The translations under genes and the position numbers were made by a program. From Thioalkalivibrio sp. (GTDB lineage: Bacteria > Pseudomonadota > Gammaproteobacteria > Ectothiorhodospirales > Ectothiorhodospiraceae): a stretch of DNA of 46,581 nt. The stretch covers positions 1 through 46,581 of the forward strand of contig NZ_REBW01000111.1 of assembly GCF_007692535.1 (NCBI RefSeq). Direction: 5' to 3'. The notes under the pieces were generated by a model. The model had not been told where the DNA came from. It did not search any database and saw nothing but the letters and a program-made list of their open reading frames with translations. This document shows positions 8,957 to 23,300 of the stretch, one piece after another (within the stretch, counting starts at the first letter, position 1; every line of letters begins with the position of its first letter).

Positions 8957-9167
8957 AAGCAGGGCCTGATTATCACGCAAGCTCCGCAGGCTGTCCTGTC
9001 GTGGACAACGCACTCTCCGCATGAGCCTTCCCCGTAGGAGGCGAGCCCTCTCGCCGATCTGGCGCCGGTCAACCCATCGGCCAGGGGCTGGCCTCCTACA
9101 TCCGGGACCCTTGCAACAACACCAATCTGACCACCGGCGGACCTTTCGTGATCATCAGGAAGCAGGG
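8957..9167. mobile_element. MITE-like element, copy 1, with 8-bp target duplication
   Basis: The element spans 8965-9159 (195 bp), flanked on both sides by the same 8 bp, AAGCAGGG (8957-8964 and 9160-9167). Its ends are inverted repeats: CCTGATTATCACGCAAGC on the left and the complement of CCTGATGATCACGAAAGG on the right. The inside holds a 66-bp core (9034-9099) bounded by GTAGGAGGC and GCCTCCTAC, with two inner palindromes, GGCGAGCCCTCTCGCC and GGCCAGGGGCTGGCC. It has no coding capacity. The copy at 26982-27144 matches it end to end in the opposite orientation. The size, inverted ends and 8-bp duplication fit a non-autonomous element moved in trans by a transposase not present here. Confidence 0.8.
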
Positions 9168-9210
9168 TGGCCGACCCGGTTCACCCGTTGGCGCGGGGCA
9201 GCGACCGCTG

Positions 9211-10395
9211 TCAAAGGCCGAGCCGTTCGGACCAGCCGAAGAGCCGTCCCGAAGCCGTGGTGCGGGGAGCTCCGGCGATACCTTCCCACACGGCCCGCGC
9301 TTCGGGTGACAGCAGGCTCCAGACCAACGCCATCGCCTCCGCGCTGCGTTCGAGGGCCAATTCGCCGCCCAGCGCGAGTCCGGTGCCATCCGGGGATGCC
9401 ACCCAGGTCCCGCTTCCCGCAGCCTCGATCGCGTGCAGCATCACCGCACCCCTGACGCTGCCCGAACCCGCGCCGACCTCCAGTGCACCCCCCAGGACCA
9501 GGATCATCCCGGTGAAGTCCGGGGCCTGCTCGAAGTGAAGACTGCCGGTGACGATCAGGATTCCGGCGCCGCTCACGGGTCCCGAGACATGCAAATCGGC
9601 CCGCCCGCCGTCCGAGCCGCGAATGATATTGACCGTGGGCGCCTCGACCGTGCCGAGATCCCAGGGCACGGGGCCGTCCTGCGTGTCGACCGATTCGGCG
9701 ATCGCCTCGACCAGCGCCTGCAGCAAGACCGGAGTCGGGAAATCACCCTCTGCGCCCACGGGCTCGACACCGCCGGCCAGCAGACTCAGTTCGTCGCGTG
9801 ACAGTGCCGCCCGAACCTGCTCGGCATCGGCTTCGCTGGCGGTCAGGATGGCAGGCCCCGGTGCGTCGCCGTCACCTGCGGGAACCCGCAGCACGGCGTC
9901 CTCCCGGAGAACGAAATCGGCCACGGGCCCGCCCAGGACGATCGGCGCCAGCCCATCCGGCGCCAGCGGCATTGCTCGCCGATAGCGGGCGCTGACCTCG
10001 CGCACCGTGCCGCTGCCCTCGACCTGCCCGCGGCTCACGATCAGGACCTCGTCGCCCTCGAAGTGCAATTCCTGAATCGACCAGGTGACGCCCGGCCGCA
10101 GGACACGGTCCTGCGCATGCAGGGCGGCGATGGCGCCCTCGGGATCGTTCCAGTGGAGTTGATCATGGCGTTCTCCACCACTGGAGTCGTCCCACCAGGC
10201 CGCTGCACGCAGCAGCCCTGCCTCCGCCGCCGTGAACGCCTCGGTCACCTGGCGCTGGTTTCCGGCGATGCGCTCATCGACGATGGCCTGGGCCATGCCG
10301 GCGACGGCCAGGATGCTCGCCACCAGCAGCAGGACGAGCACCACGATCAGCGCCACCCCGCGTCGTCGAATAACCTTCCCCCGAATCCCATGCAT
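9211..10395 (-). CDS. PilX-like pilus assembly protein (second cluster)
   Basis: PilX-family protein of the second minor-pilin operon. It begins with a basic leader and RRRGVALIVVLVLLLVASIL, then the PilX_N signature DERIAGNQRQVTEAFTAAEAG. That signature separates it from GspK of type II secretion. I place the start at 10395 because GAGGTGCAGGGA precedes that ATG; an ATG at 10419 would overlap the upstream stop codon but has no ribosome site. The 394-aa product is long for PilX. Its C-terminal part has glycine-punctuated hydrophobic repeats (LIVTGSLHF, LVLGGALEVGAGSGSVRGAVML) like those in the first cluster's PilX. It is the last gene of the operon. Confidence 0.78.
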   Translation of the reverse strand: MHGIRGKVIRRRGVALIVVLVLLLVASILAVAGMAQAIVDERIAGNQRQVTEAFTAAEAGLLRAAAWWDDSSGGERHDQLHWNDPEGAIAALHAQDRVLRPGVTWSIQELHFEGDEVLIVSRGQVEGSGTVREVSARYRRAMPLAPDGLAPIVLGGPVADFVLREDAVLRVPAGDGDAPGPAILTASEADAEQVRAALSRDELSLLAGGVEPVGAEGDFPTPVLLQALVEAIAESVDTQDGPVPWDLGTVEAPTVNIIRGSDGGRADLHVSGPVSGAGILIVTGSLHFEQAPDFTGMILVLGGALEVGAGSGSVRGAVMLHAIEAAGSGTWVASPDGTGLALGGELALERSAEAMALVWSLLSPEARAVWEGIAGAPRTTASGRLFGWSERLGL

Positions 10396-10418
10396 TCCCT
10401 GCACCTCGCTTCCCGCCA

Positions 10419-11045
10419 TCAGAGAGACTGATACTGCGTCAGCACCGCATTGCGCAGACTCACGACGAACTCGACGGCATGGGTGAGGACCTGCGCCCCG
10501 GCACGGCTCTCCAGCACCAGCTCGATGCGCAGTGCCACCGGCCGTTCCCAATCCGGCTGTCCCGAGGCATTCATCGCGACCGCGGTCATGGAACGCACGT
10601 CGCTCACCAGGGGTTGGTTCTGCATGGGAACGTCATCGTTGCCGCAGCGCAGCTGGTTGTCCTGCACGCTGTAGACGCTGGCCACCCAGGGCCCGGTCTC
10701 GCCCAGGCAGTTCATCCCGGCCTTGCGCACGGTGAAGCGATGCTGTTCGAGGGAGCCAAGGTCGCCGGGCTCCAGTCCCTCCGGAAGCCCCAGTTCGCCA
10801 TTCTCCCGCAGGCCCGCACTGCGAATGTCCCGGGTCATGAAATCCGCTGCGAAACGCAGATTTTCCTTCATCAGTGCGACGCGCTCCTGCTCGAGGTGAA
10901 GTTGGCGCACGCTGAGGAACAGGCTGACCGCAGCTCCCGTCAGCAACAGCCCGAGGGTCATCGCCACCATCAGTTCCACCAGGGAAAAGCCCCGCCGGTG
11001 CCGCTGCCGATGGGCCGGGGCGGCCCGCATACGCGTCCGCCTCAT
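10419..11045 (-). CDS. PilW-like minor pseudopilin (second cluster)
   Basis: Minor pseudopilin of 208 aa. From the ATG at 11045 the protein has a basic 18-residue leader ending RRG|FSLVELMVAMTLGLLLTGA, a good prepilin peptidase site. The following region (KENLRFAADFMTRDIRSAGL) is the usual PilW/GspJ helix. The ATG overlaps the stop of the upstream pilV-like gene as ATGA, and its own stop lies close to the next start, so translation of the operon looks coupled. The track ORF extends 49 residues further upstream into pilV, which I reject. Confidence 0.82.
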   Translation of the reverse strand: MRRTRMRAAPAHRQRHRRGFSLVELMVAMTLGLLLTGAAVSLFLSVRQLHLEQERVALMKENLRFAADFMTRDIRSAGLRENGELGLPEGLEPGDLGSLEQHRFTVRKAGMNCLGETGPWVASVYSVQDNQLRCGNDDVPMQNQPLVSDVRSMTAVAMNASGQPDWERPVALRIELVLESRAGAQVLTHAVEFVVSLRNAVLTQYQSL

Positions 11046-11554
11046 GGCAGACGCTCGGGCAGCAGTTCGATGACGTACCCCAACTGGGAGCGGCCATCGA
11101 CTGCGTCCTCGAAACGCGTTTCCGCCCAGGAGACCGTGATCACCCGGCTGAGCGCGGACCCTTCGATCGTTACGTCGAGTTCCGGCAGGCAAACGTGGCC
11201 TTCACCCGTTTCGCAGCTGCGCCGCTGCCGCCAGTCGGACAGCCAGGCGGTATCGATCTGCCCGTCTCCCAGTCCCTGCCAGAGCCGCTCGCCTGCGTCG
11301 GCGGCGATCAGGCTGGCAAGGCTGCGCTGGTAGGCCGAATGGGTCGCCTGCAGGGCGTTCAGCTGCAAGGCGACGCAGCCGAGGGTACCGACGGAGAGCA
11401 CGAGCAAGGCGATCAGGACTTCCAGCAGGGTGAAGCCGCTGGCGCCCGCAGGCTGCACGGCAGCGCGCGTCGAGCCGATCGCCGGAGCCCGGGGACGATC
11501 GGCTCGAGTGGCGCCTTGGACGCGCGCAGCTGTCACGGAATGACGCAGACTCAT
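11042..11554 (-). CDS. PilV-like minor pseudopilin (second cluster)
   Basis: Minor pseudopilin of 170 aa with the motif ASG|FTLLEVLIALLVLSVGTLGC followed by the PilV-type helix (LQLNALQATHSAYQRSLASLIAADAGERL). The ATG at 11554 overlaps the fimT stop as ATGA, supporting this start. That gives an unusually long leader of about 40 basic and Ala-rich residues before the cleavage site. A GTG nearer the motif would give a normal leader but has no visible ribosome site. Cysteines in RRSCETGEGHVCLPE could pair in the periplasm. Confidence 0.8.
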   Translation of the reverse strand: MSLRHSVTAARVQGATRADRPRAPAIGSTRAAVQPAGASGFTLLEVLIALLVLSVGTLGCVALQLNALQATHSAYQRSLASLIAADAGERLWQGLGDGQIDTAWLSDWRQRRSCETGEGHVCLPELDVTIEGSALSRVITVSWAETRFEDAVDGRSQLGYVIELLPERLP

Positions 11555-12075
11555 GCCTCGCAACCTCCCTGTTGCACCCGGACGCGCCCGGTTCGGCTGA
11601 TCACGACCTGGCGTCCGGCATCGCCCGCGCAGAGGGTGATGGTGCCCATCTGCAGGCTGCCGTTGGCACGCCTCGTGGAACCCAGCCCCACGTAGGAGAC
11701 ATAGCGCTGCACCGGGGTGTTGCCGGAGATGATCATGCCGTCCGCGGTTGCCTCGCCCACCGCCAGCAGGGGGTCGTCCTCGGCCCGCTGACCGGTTCCC
11801 CCGGTGTCCACGAAGACGATCCAGCCCTGCTCCCAACCGCCCGCGGCGGCGCAGAAGAGACCGTCTGCGCTGTTGCAAAGGGTTACGCGGCCGTTGCGCC
11901 GGACGGCCTCGGAGCGGGTGAGGTGGAGCGCGGCGACCAGGCGGTTGGTCGCCGTCGTGAGCCGGCTGTCCTGGGCCAGGCTGCCAAATGCCGGCACCCC
12001 GATACCCAGCAGCACGCCGAGCACGGCAATCGTGACGAGGAGTTCAACCAGGGTGAGCCCCGCTTCCCTGCGCAT
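11551..12075 (-). CDS. FimT/GspH-type minor pseudopilin (second cluster)
   Basis: First gene of the second minor-pilin operon, 174 aa. The N-terminus MRREAG|LTLVELLVTIAVLGVLLG is a prepilin signal with leucine at +1. The body follows the FimT/GspH plan: RLTTATNRLVAALHLTRSEAVRRNGRVTLC, then beta-rich sequence ending GRVRVQQGGC. A strong ribosome site, GAAGGAGG, lies ahead of the ATG. Three following genes are joined to it by overlaps or very short gaps, giving fimT-pilV-pilW-pilX, which matches the order of a classical minor-pilin operon but lacks pilY1 and pilE. Confidence 0.85.
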   Translation of the reverse strand: MRREAGLTLVELLVTIAVLGVLLGIGVPAFGSLAQDSRLTTATNRLVAALHLTRSEAVRRNGRVTLCNSADGLFCAAAGGWEQGWIVFVDTGGTGQRAEDDPLLAVGEATADGMIISGNTPVQRYVSYVGLGSTRRANGSLQMGTITLCAGDAGRQVVISRTGRVRVQQGGCEA

Positions 12076-12220
12076 CGCTGGCCTCCTTCCCTGAGGCTTG
12101 CTGTGGTCGAGTCAAAGAATAACGCGTGATCCCGCCCGATTGCACCCGAGCGGTCGATCTATATCACCTGCCAGCAGGATCTATGGACACGCCCGGCCGG
12201 TCCGCGACCGGCGCGCGGGC

Positions 12221-14038
<1,818 letters not shown>

Positions 14039-14070
14039 TCGGGACGGGCTCGGCGGAGAAAGGGTCGCGG

Positions 14071-14076
14071 ATTATA
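14071..14076 (-). promoter_or_regulatory. -10 element of the typA promoter
   Basis: On the minus strand a perfect TATAAT lies 33-38 bp upstream of the typA ATG, at the distance expected for a short leader. The -35 region 16-18 bp further up does not match TTGACA well, so an activator or other contacts may be involved. The region just upstream (about 14090-14170) contains a direct repeat of CCGCCGCTAT and otherwise no gene. Confidence 0.45.
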
Positions 14077-14241
14077 CCCTTTTGCAGTATGCCCTGCTGG
14101 TGGGCTCCTCTTTACGGCTGGCAGTCCGCCGCTATTCCGCCGCTATAGGGCGGTGCAGCGGACGCCCTGGCAACCGATAGCGCCTGAGGGCCTGCGGCCT
14201 GCGGCCTCCTGCCGCCCGACGCCACGACGCAGGCGTGCGTC

Positions 14242-16125
14242 TCAATCCTCGAGATAGGTGTAGCCGGTGAGTCCGTGTTCCAACTCGGCCAGGAGCGCAC
14301 CCGCGTCGGCACCGCGCAGGCCGATGGCGTAGATCTTGTCGCGGTAGGCGCGGCGTAGCGTGTCCGGCTCGAAGTGCACGTAGCGCAGCAGTTCGTCGAC
14401 GGTGTCGCCGCGCTCGGGTTCGACCAGCCGGTAGCCGCCGTCCTCGGTCAGTTCCACGTTGATGGAATCGGTGTCGCCGAACAGGTTGTGCAGGTCACCG
14501 AGGATCTCCTGGTAGGCGCCGACCAGGAAGATGCCCAGGAAGTAGTCCTCGCCTTGGCGCCGTGGGTGCAGCGCCAGGGTGCTGCTGGTGCTCTCGTCCT
14601 CGACGTAGCGGTCGACACGACCGTCGGAGTCACAGGTCAGGTCCTGCAGCACGGCGCGTCGGGCAGGCGGTTCATCCAGCCGGTGCAGCGGCAGGACCGG
14701 AAAGATCTGGTCGATGGCCCAGGCGTCCGGGATCGACTGGAATACCGAGAAATTGCAGAAGTACTTGTCCGCGAGCTTCTCCACCAGTTCCGCGCGGATC
14801 TCCATCGGCAGAGTGCTGCCGGATCGCGCAAGCAGACGCTGGCAGATCACGAAGTAGAGTTCCTCGGCGCGGGCCCGGTCAGCCAGCGACAGCAGCCCGC
14901 GGGCGAATCGCGCCTGGGATTCGGTGAAGCCGTAGAGCGCGTCGTGGTAGATCTCCGAGGCCGGGCGCTGGTCGCCGTCGAGCAGCGCGCGCATGCCCGC
15001 GAGCACGGTCGGTTCGCCGGGTTCTGCCGGCGGGGGTTCCGCAGTGCCGGGCGCCGCCTCGCTGTCGATCACGTTGGTGATCAGCACCGCGTGGTGCGCC
15101 GTCATCGCCCGGCCGGATTCGGTGAAGATTTCCGGCATCAGGCGGTGCTGGTCGCGGCAGATCTGTGCCAGCGGGCGCAGGATGTTCAGCGCGTACTCCT
15201 CGACGGAGTAATTCATCGAACAGTCGTTGCGCGAGCGCGAGCCCTCGTAGTCCACGCCGAGTCCGCCGCCGACATCGACCACCTGCAGGTTCGCGCCGGC
15301 GTCGTTCAGCGCCGCGAAGTACTGCGCGGCCTCGCCCATGCCGGTCTGGATGTCGCGGATGTTGGCGATCTGCGAGCCCATGTGGAAGTGCAGCAGCTGC
15401 AGGTGCTCGAGCCAGTCGACGCTGCGCAGCCGTTCCAGCAGGTGCAGCACGTCGGCTGCCGAGAGGCCGAACTTGGCCTTTTCGCCACCGGTGTTCTGCC
15501 ACTTGCCCTTGCCGATCGACGCCAGCCGCACGCGCAGCCCGAGCAGCGGGAGCACGTCCATGTCGCGCGACTGGCGGATCACCTCCTCCAGTTCGGAGGG
15601 CTTTTCCACCACGATGTAGACCCGGTGCCCGAGACGCCGTCCGATCAGCGCGAGACGCACGTACTCGCGGTCCTTGTAGCCGTTGCAGATGATCACCGAG
15701 CCCGCCGGCGCCAGCGCCAGCACCGCCATCAGTTCGGGCTTGGAACCCGCTTCGAGGCCGACGCGCGCGCCGGGCTCGCCGAGGATGCGCTGGATCACCG
15801 AGCGCTGCTGGTTGACCTTGATCGGGTAGATCGCGGTGTAGCTGCCCGTGTAGTCGAGTTCCGCCGCCGCGTCGGCAAAGGCCCGGGTCAGGCGCTGCAC
15901 GCGCGAGCCGAGGACGTCCTGGAAACGCACCAGCACCGGTGGCCCGATGTGCTCCTGACGGAGCCGCTGCGCGAGTTCGAACAGGTCCACCCCGGGATGC
16001 TCGGGCCAGTCCGGCCGGCGCATCACCACGTGCCCCGCTTCGCTGATGTGGAAGAAGCCGCCGTTCCAGTGCTCGACGCTGTAGGCTCGGCGCGCGTCCT
16101 CCAGACTCCATTCGACTGTGCTCAT
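14242..16125 (-). CDS. speA: Biosynthetic arginine decarboxylase SpeA
   Basis: PLP-dependent enzyme converting arginine to agmatine, the first step of the arginine route to putrescine. I start at the ATG at 16125 (MSTVEWSLEDARRAY), giving 627 aa, close to the family norm of about 630-660; the track ORF runs on into the divergent speE region. Visible motifs are the PLP lysine segment YPIKVNQQRSVI, the HFHMGSQI strand, the GGGLGVDYEGSRS phosphate-binding loop, and the late LTCDSDGRVDRY segment with the catalytic cysteine. A Pro/Glu-rich insert (TAEPPPAEPGEPTV) is present in the middle. No speB or agu gene is visible for the next step. speE is divergent 109 bp away. Confidence 0.96.
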   Translation of the reverse strand: MSTVEWSLEDARRAYSVEHWNGGFFHISEAGHVVMRRPDWPEHPGVDLFELAQRLRQEHIGPPVLVRFQDVLGSRVQRLTRAFADAAAELDYTGSYTAIYPIKVNQQRSVIQRILGEPGARVGLEAGSKPELMAVLALAPAGSVIICNGYKDREYVRLALIGRRLGHRVYIVVEKPSELEEVIRQSRDMDVLPLLGLRVRLASIGKGKWQNTGGEKAKFGLSAADVLHLLERLRSVDWLEHLQLLHFHMGSQIANIRDIQTGMGEAAQYFAALNDAGANLQVVDVGGGLGVDYEGSRSRNDCSMNYSVEEYALNILRPLAQICRDQHRLMPEIFTESGRAMTAHHAVLITNVIDSEAAPGTAEPPPAEPGEPTVLAGMRALLDGDQRPASEIYHDALYGFTESQARFARGLLSLADRARAEELYFVICQRLLARSGSTLPMEIRAELVEKLADKYFCNFSVFQSIPDAWAIDQIFPVLPLHRLDEPPARRAVLQDLTCDSDGRVDRYVEDESTSSTLALHPRRQGEDYFLGIFLVGAYQEILGDLHNLFGDTDSINVELTEDGGYRLVEPERGDTVDELLRYVHFEPDTLRRAYRDKIYAIGLRGADAGALLAELEHGLTGYTYLED

Positions 16126-16234
16126 CCCATCACCGCTCTCGGTCCGGACGGCAAACCGGGGGTTTGCCTGTGATCGGTGCGGCTGCACCTGATGATCGCT
16201 ATCATACCGCCCACCGCCCACGGCTTGGAGCCCA

Positions 16235-17092
16235 ATGATCATGACGCTCGACGAGAACTGGTTCAGCGAACCCCACATGGACATGGCCTTTTCCCTGCGC
16301 ATCAAGGGTAAGCTGCACGAGGAGCAGACGCCGTTCCAGAAGATCGAGATCTACGACACCGTGGGTTTCGGCAAGCTGATGGTGATCGACGGCTGCGTGA
16401 TGCTCACCGATCGCGACAACTTCATCTACCACGAGATGATGTCGCACCCGGTGCTGTTCGCACACCCGAACCCGCGCAACGTGCTGATCATCGGCGGCGG
16501 CGACTGCGGCACGTTGCGCGAGGTGCTGAAGCACGACTGCGTGCAGCACGCCACTCAGGTGGACATCGACGAGCGGGTGACCCGGCTGTCCGAGCAATAT
16601 TTCCCGCGGTTGTGCGAATCGAACGGCGACCCGCGCGCGCGTCTGCTGTTCGACGACGGCATTGCCCATGTGAAGAACGCGGAAGCCGGTTCGATCGACG
16701 TGATCATCATCGACTCGACGGACCCGGTGGGTCCGGCCGAGGGCCTTTTCTCCACCGCCTTCTACCGCGACTGCCTGCGCGCGCTGGGCAGCGACGGCCT
16801 GCTCGTGCAGCAGAGCGAGTCGCCGCTGCTGCACACCGACAGCATCATCCGGCCGATGCATGACAGCCTGCGCCAGGCGGGCTTCCTCGATGTGCTGACC
16901 CTGCACTTTCCGCAGGCGAGTTACCCGTCCGGGTGGTGGACCGCCAGCATTGCCGCCAAGGACGCGACAGTGAATTTCCATCGCGAAGAAGCCGCAGAGG
17001 AGCTTCCCTTCGATACCGACTATTACAACGCGGCAATCCAGCGTGCGGCAGCGGCGACACCCGAGTTCTTCCGGCGCAAGCTGTTCGCCTGA
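16235..17092 (+). CDS. speE: Polyamine aminopropyltransferase (spermidine synthase) SpeE
   Basis: Transfers an aminopropyl group from decarboxylated SAM to putrescine to make spermidine. The 285-aa protein has the expected fold: an N-terminal beta domain (WFSEPHMDMAFSLRIKGKL), the cofactor loop IIGGGDCGTLREVL, the DID segment (QVDIDERV), and the catalytic DSTDPVGPAEGLFS loop. A second ATG two codons in (MTLDENW) is possible; GGAG sits closer to the first. It is divergent from speA, so two polyamine genes probably share a control region. speD, needed for the substrate, is not in this window. Confidence 0.96.
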   Translation: MIMTLDENWFSEPHMDMAFSLRIKGKLHEEQTPFQKIEIYDTVGFGKLMVIDGCVMLTDRDNFIYHEMMSHPVLFAHPNPRNVLIIGGGDCGTLREVLKHDCVQHATQVDIDERVTRLSEQYFPRLCESNGDPRARLLFDDGIAHVKNAEAGSIDVIIIDSTDPVGPAEGLFSTAFYRDCLRALGSDGLLVQQSESPLLHTDSIIRPMHDSLRQAGFLDVLTLHFPQASYPSGWWTASIAAKDATVNFHREEAAEELPFDTDYYNAAIQRAAAATPEFFRRKLFA

Positions 17093-17112
17093 ACAGCGCC
17101 AGGCGGCACGAC

Positions 17113-20366
<3,254 letters not shown>

Positions 20367-20389
20367 AGAAAAAAACCTCTCGCGTTCCG

Positions 20390-23300
20390 TCAGGCGTCCG
20401 CCAGTTCCACCGCGGCATCGATGTCCACGCTGACCAGGCGCGACACGCCGGGTTCGTGCATGGTAACGCCGATCAACTGCTCCGCCATGGCCATGGTCGT
20501 CTTGTTGTGTGTGATGAAGATGAACTGGATGCGTTCCGACATTTCCTGCAACAGCGCACAGAAGCGGCCGACGTTGGCCTCGTCCAGCGGCGCATCGACC
20601 TCGTCGAGCATACAGAAGGGCGCGGGATTCAGTTCGAAGATCGCGAACACCAGCGCCGCCGCCGTCAGCGCCTTTTCGCCACCGGACATCAGGTGGATGG
20701 TCGAGAGGCGTTTCCCGGGGGGGCGTGCCATGATGGCAACGCCGGTGTCCAGCAGATCGTCGCCGGTCAGTTCCAGGCGCGCCTCGCCGCCGCCGAACAG
20801 GCGCCGGAACTTCTGTCCGAGGCCCTCGTTGACCTTATCGTAGGTCGCCCGGAACATGGCGCGGGTCTCCCGATCGATCTTGTGCATGGCCTGTTCCAGC
20901 GTCTCCAGCGCCGTGATCAGGTCATCGTGCTGTTCCCGCAGGTACTGGCTGCGCTCGACCAGGCTGCGCGCCTCTTCGATCGCGGCCAGGTTGATCGGGC
21001 CCAGACGCTCGATCTTCCGATCCAGCGTCGCGATCGCCTCTTCCCAGGACGGAAGATCAGCCGTTTCCGGCAGTTCCGCCGCGAGGGCCTCCGGGTCCAG
21101 GCCACTCTCGTGCAGCTGCGCGGCAATCTGTTCTTCCTGGACCCGGAGTTCGCGCAGACCCAGGCGGCGTTCCTCGCAGGCGCCGCGGCCCGCCTCGATC
21201 TGTTCGCCCAGCGTGCGCAGCTGCCCGGCCAGTTCCCGGAGCAGCGTGTCGCAATCCTCCAGTGCCGACCGTGCCGCCGTCAACCCGATCTCGGACGCCT
21301 GCCGCTGTTCGAGTTTCTCCTGCAACTCCTGGCGCCAGCCGTCCAGCGGCGCGAGGCGTCCGGTGCGCGCCTCCTCGAGCCGTGACAGACGCTCCCGATC
21401 CTGCGCCGTCTGCTGCTCGAGTCGTTCGCGGTGTCCCTGCTCCAGGGCCACCCGGTGCCGGGCCTCCTGCAGCGCGAGACGGGCGGCCGAGGCCCTTTCG
21501 CGCGCCTGCTGTACCACTGCGCGTGCGGCCTGCTGACGCTCCTGCGCCAGCTGGTTGCCCTGGTCCAGATCGGCCTTGTCGCGGTCCAGCCCCTCCAGGT
21601 GCGCCAGGGCCTCGTTCCGCTCCGCCAGCGCGGCATCCCTTTGCTCGGAGGCGCGTGCGATCTCCTCTTCCAGCTCCCCGATCTCCCGGGACAGGAGCCG
21701 GCGCCGCTCATCCGCCTGCTGGGCACGATCGCGCAGCCGCTGGAGTTGCGCCTCGCGACCGGCCACCTCGCGCTGGCTCTCGCGCAGCCCCGCCTCGACC
21801 TGCTCGAGCTCGCCCTCGACCCGGTGGATGGCCTCGCGGCGCGCATCCAGCCCGGACGCAGACTCCTGGCCGCGGGTCCCTAGCTCGACGGCCTCCTGCT
21901 CCAGCGCCCGTTCCAGGCGCAGGCGCTCGATCACGCCCTGGACCTGTCGGTCCAGCGTGCGATGGCACAGCCAGCCCGGCCCCACCCAGGTCCCGTCGCG
22001 GGTGACCACGCTCTCGCCAGGTGCACAGGAGCGCAGACGCTCGTGCGCCTGGGCCGCCGTGTCCACGCAGTGCACCGTGGCGAGATGCGCCCGCAGCGCA
22101 TCCGGGCCCCGGACCCGCGCGGCCAGCGAGTCCCCGGCAAAGACGCTGCCATCGGGGACCGGGTCCAGCGCGCGGAATGCCGCCCCGGGCAGGCTCGCCG
22201 GCATCTCGGACAGGGACATCAGGACCGCCTCGAACCACTGCCCCAGCACCACCTCGACCGCTGCCTCCCAGCCCGGATCGACATCGATCTGTGCGGCGAC
22301 GCGCTGGCTGGGGTCGATCCCCTGCTCCCTGGCCCATTGCTCGAAACGGCCGCGGTCCTCGTCCTGGTCCATGCCGGGAAGGATCTTCAGCGACGACAGC
22401 TGTCCGGCGATCTCGCGGGCCTTGCGCTCGAGGGCATGGGCGGCGTCCTGCTCGGCCTGCAGGTCCCGGCGCTGCGCGGCCAGATCGTCGCGCAAGATTT
22501 CGCGGCGCTGCTGCAGGGCATCGTGGCTTTGGCCGGCCGCGGCGAATTCCTCCTCGGCAAGCCGCAGGGCTTCCCCGCCATCTTCCTGCGGCAACCGGCC
22601 CTGTTCCTCCAGCAAGCGCTCGCGCCGCTGCCGCGCCCGCTGCAGCAGCTGATCCGCGTGGTCCATCCGGGTACGCGCGAGCTGGGCGGCCTGCTGGGGC
22701 TCGGCCATCGCCTGGTGCCAGGACGAACGGGCCTCGCGAGCCGCGTGCAGCTCCTGTTCCGCGGTCTCTGCAGCGCGCTCCGCCTGTTCGAGCGCCTCCG
22801 CAGCCGCCTCGTAGTCCAGTTCGTGGGTCGAGATCGCCGTCTCCGCGGAGTCGACCCGGTGCAGAGCGGTGGCCAGGGCCTGCTCGGAATCCCGGATCCG
22901 GGCATCCAGCTGGGTCTGTTCCCGCGCCTCGCGCTGGAGTTCGTCCTCGGCGTGGCGGATGGACTGTTCCAGCCGCGACACGGCGGCCGAGACGTCGTAG
23001 AACTGCGCCTGCGCGGTCTGCAGATCCCGTTCGAGATCGGCCCGCAGCACCCGCTGCTGCTCCGCCTCGGTCTCCCTCCTCCGGCCTTGGGTCTGCAGGC
23101 CGGCCAGCGCGGTCTCCGCCGCCACGAGTTCCTGATTCTCGCGGGCCAGCCGTTCCTCCTGGCCGCGCAGGCGCAGCAAAAGCAGTTCCGCGCGGCGCTG
23201 GCGCCGGGTCGCGGCCAGGTCCTGGTAGCGCTCGGCGACCTCGGCCTGGCGGGTGAGCTTGGCCGCCTGCCGGTCCACTTCCTCGCGGACGTCGTCCAGC

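Noticed and set aside
8596-9072. 158-aa minus-strand ORF upstream of the HDOD gene
   Set aside because: It runs through the MITE-like element and into the HDOD gene in a different frame, and shows no family features.
9211-12075. Second pseudopilin cluster as gspHIJK of a type II secretion system
   Set aside because: The last gene has the PilX_N signature (RIAGNQRQ..AFTAAEAGL) rather than GspK features, and no other gsp genes are present.
14374-16173. 599-aa plus-strand ORF opposite speA
   Set aside because: Shadow of speA; His/Val/Gln-rich sequence typical of antisense frames, with no domain.
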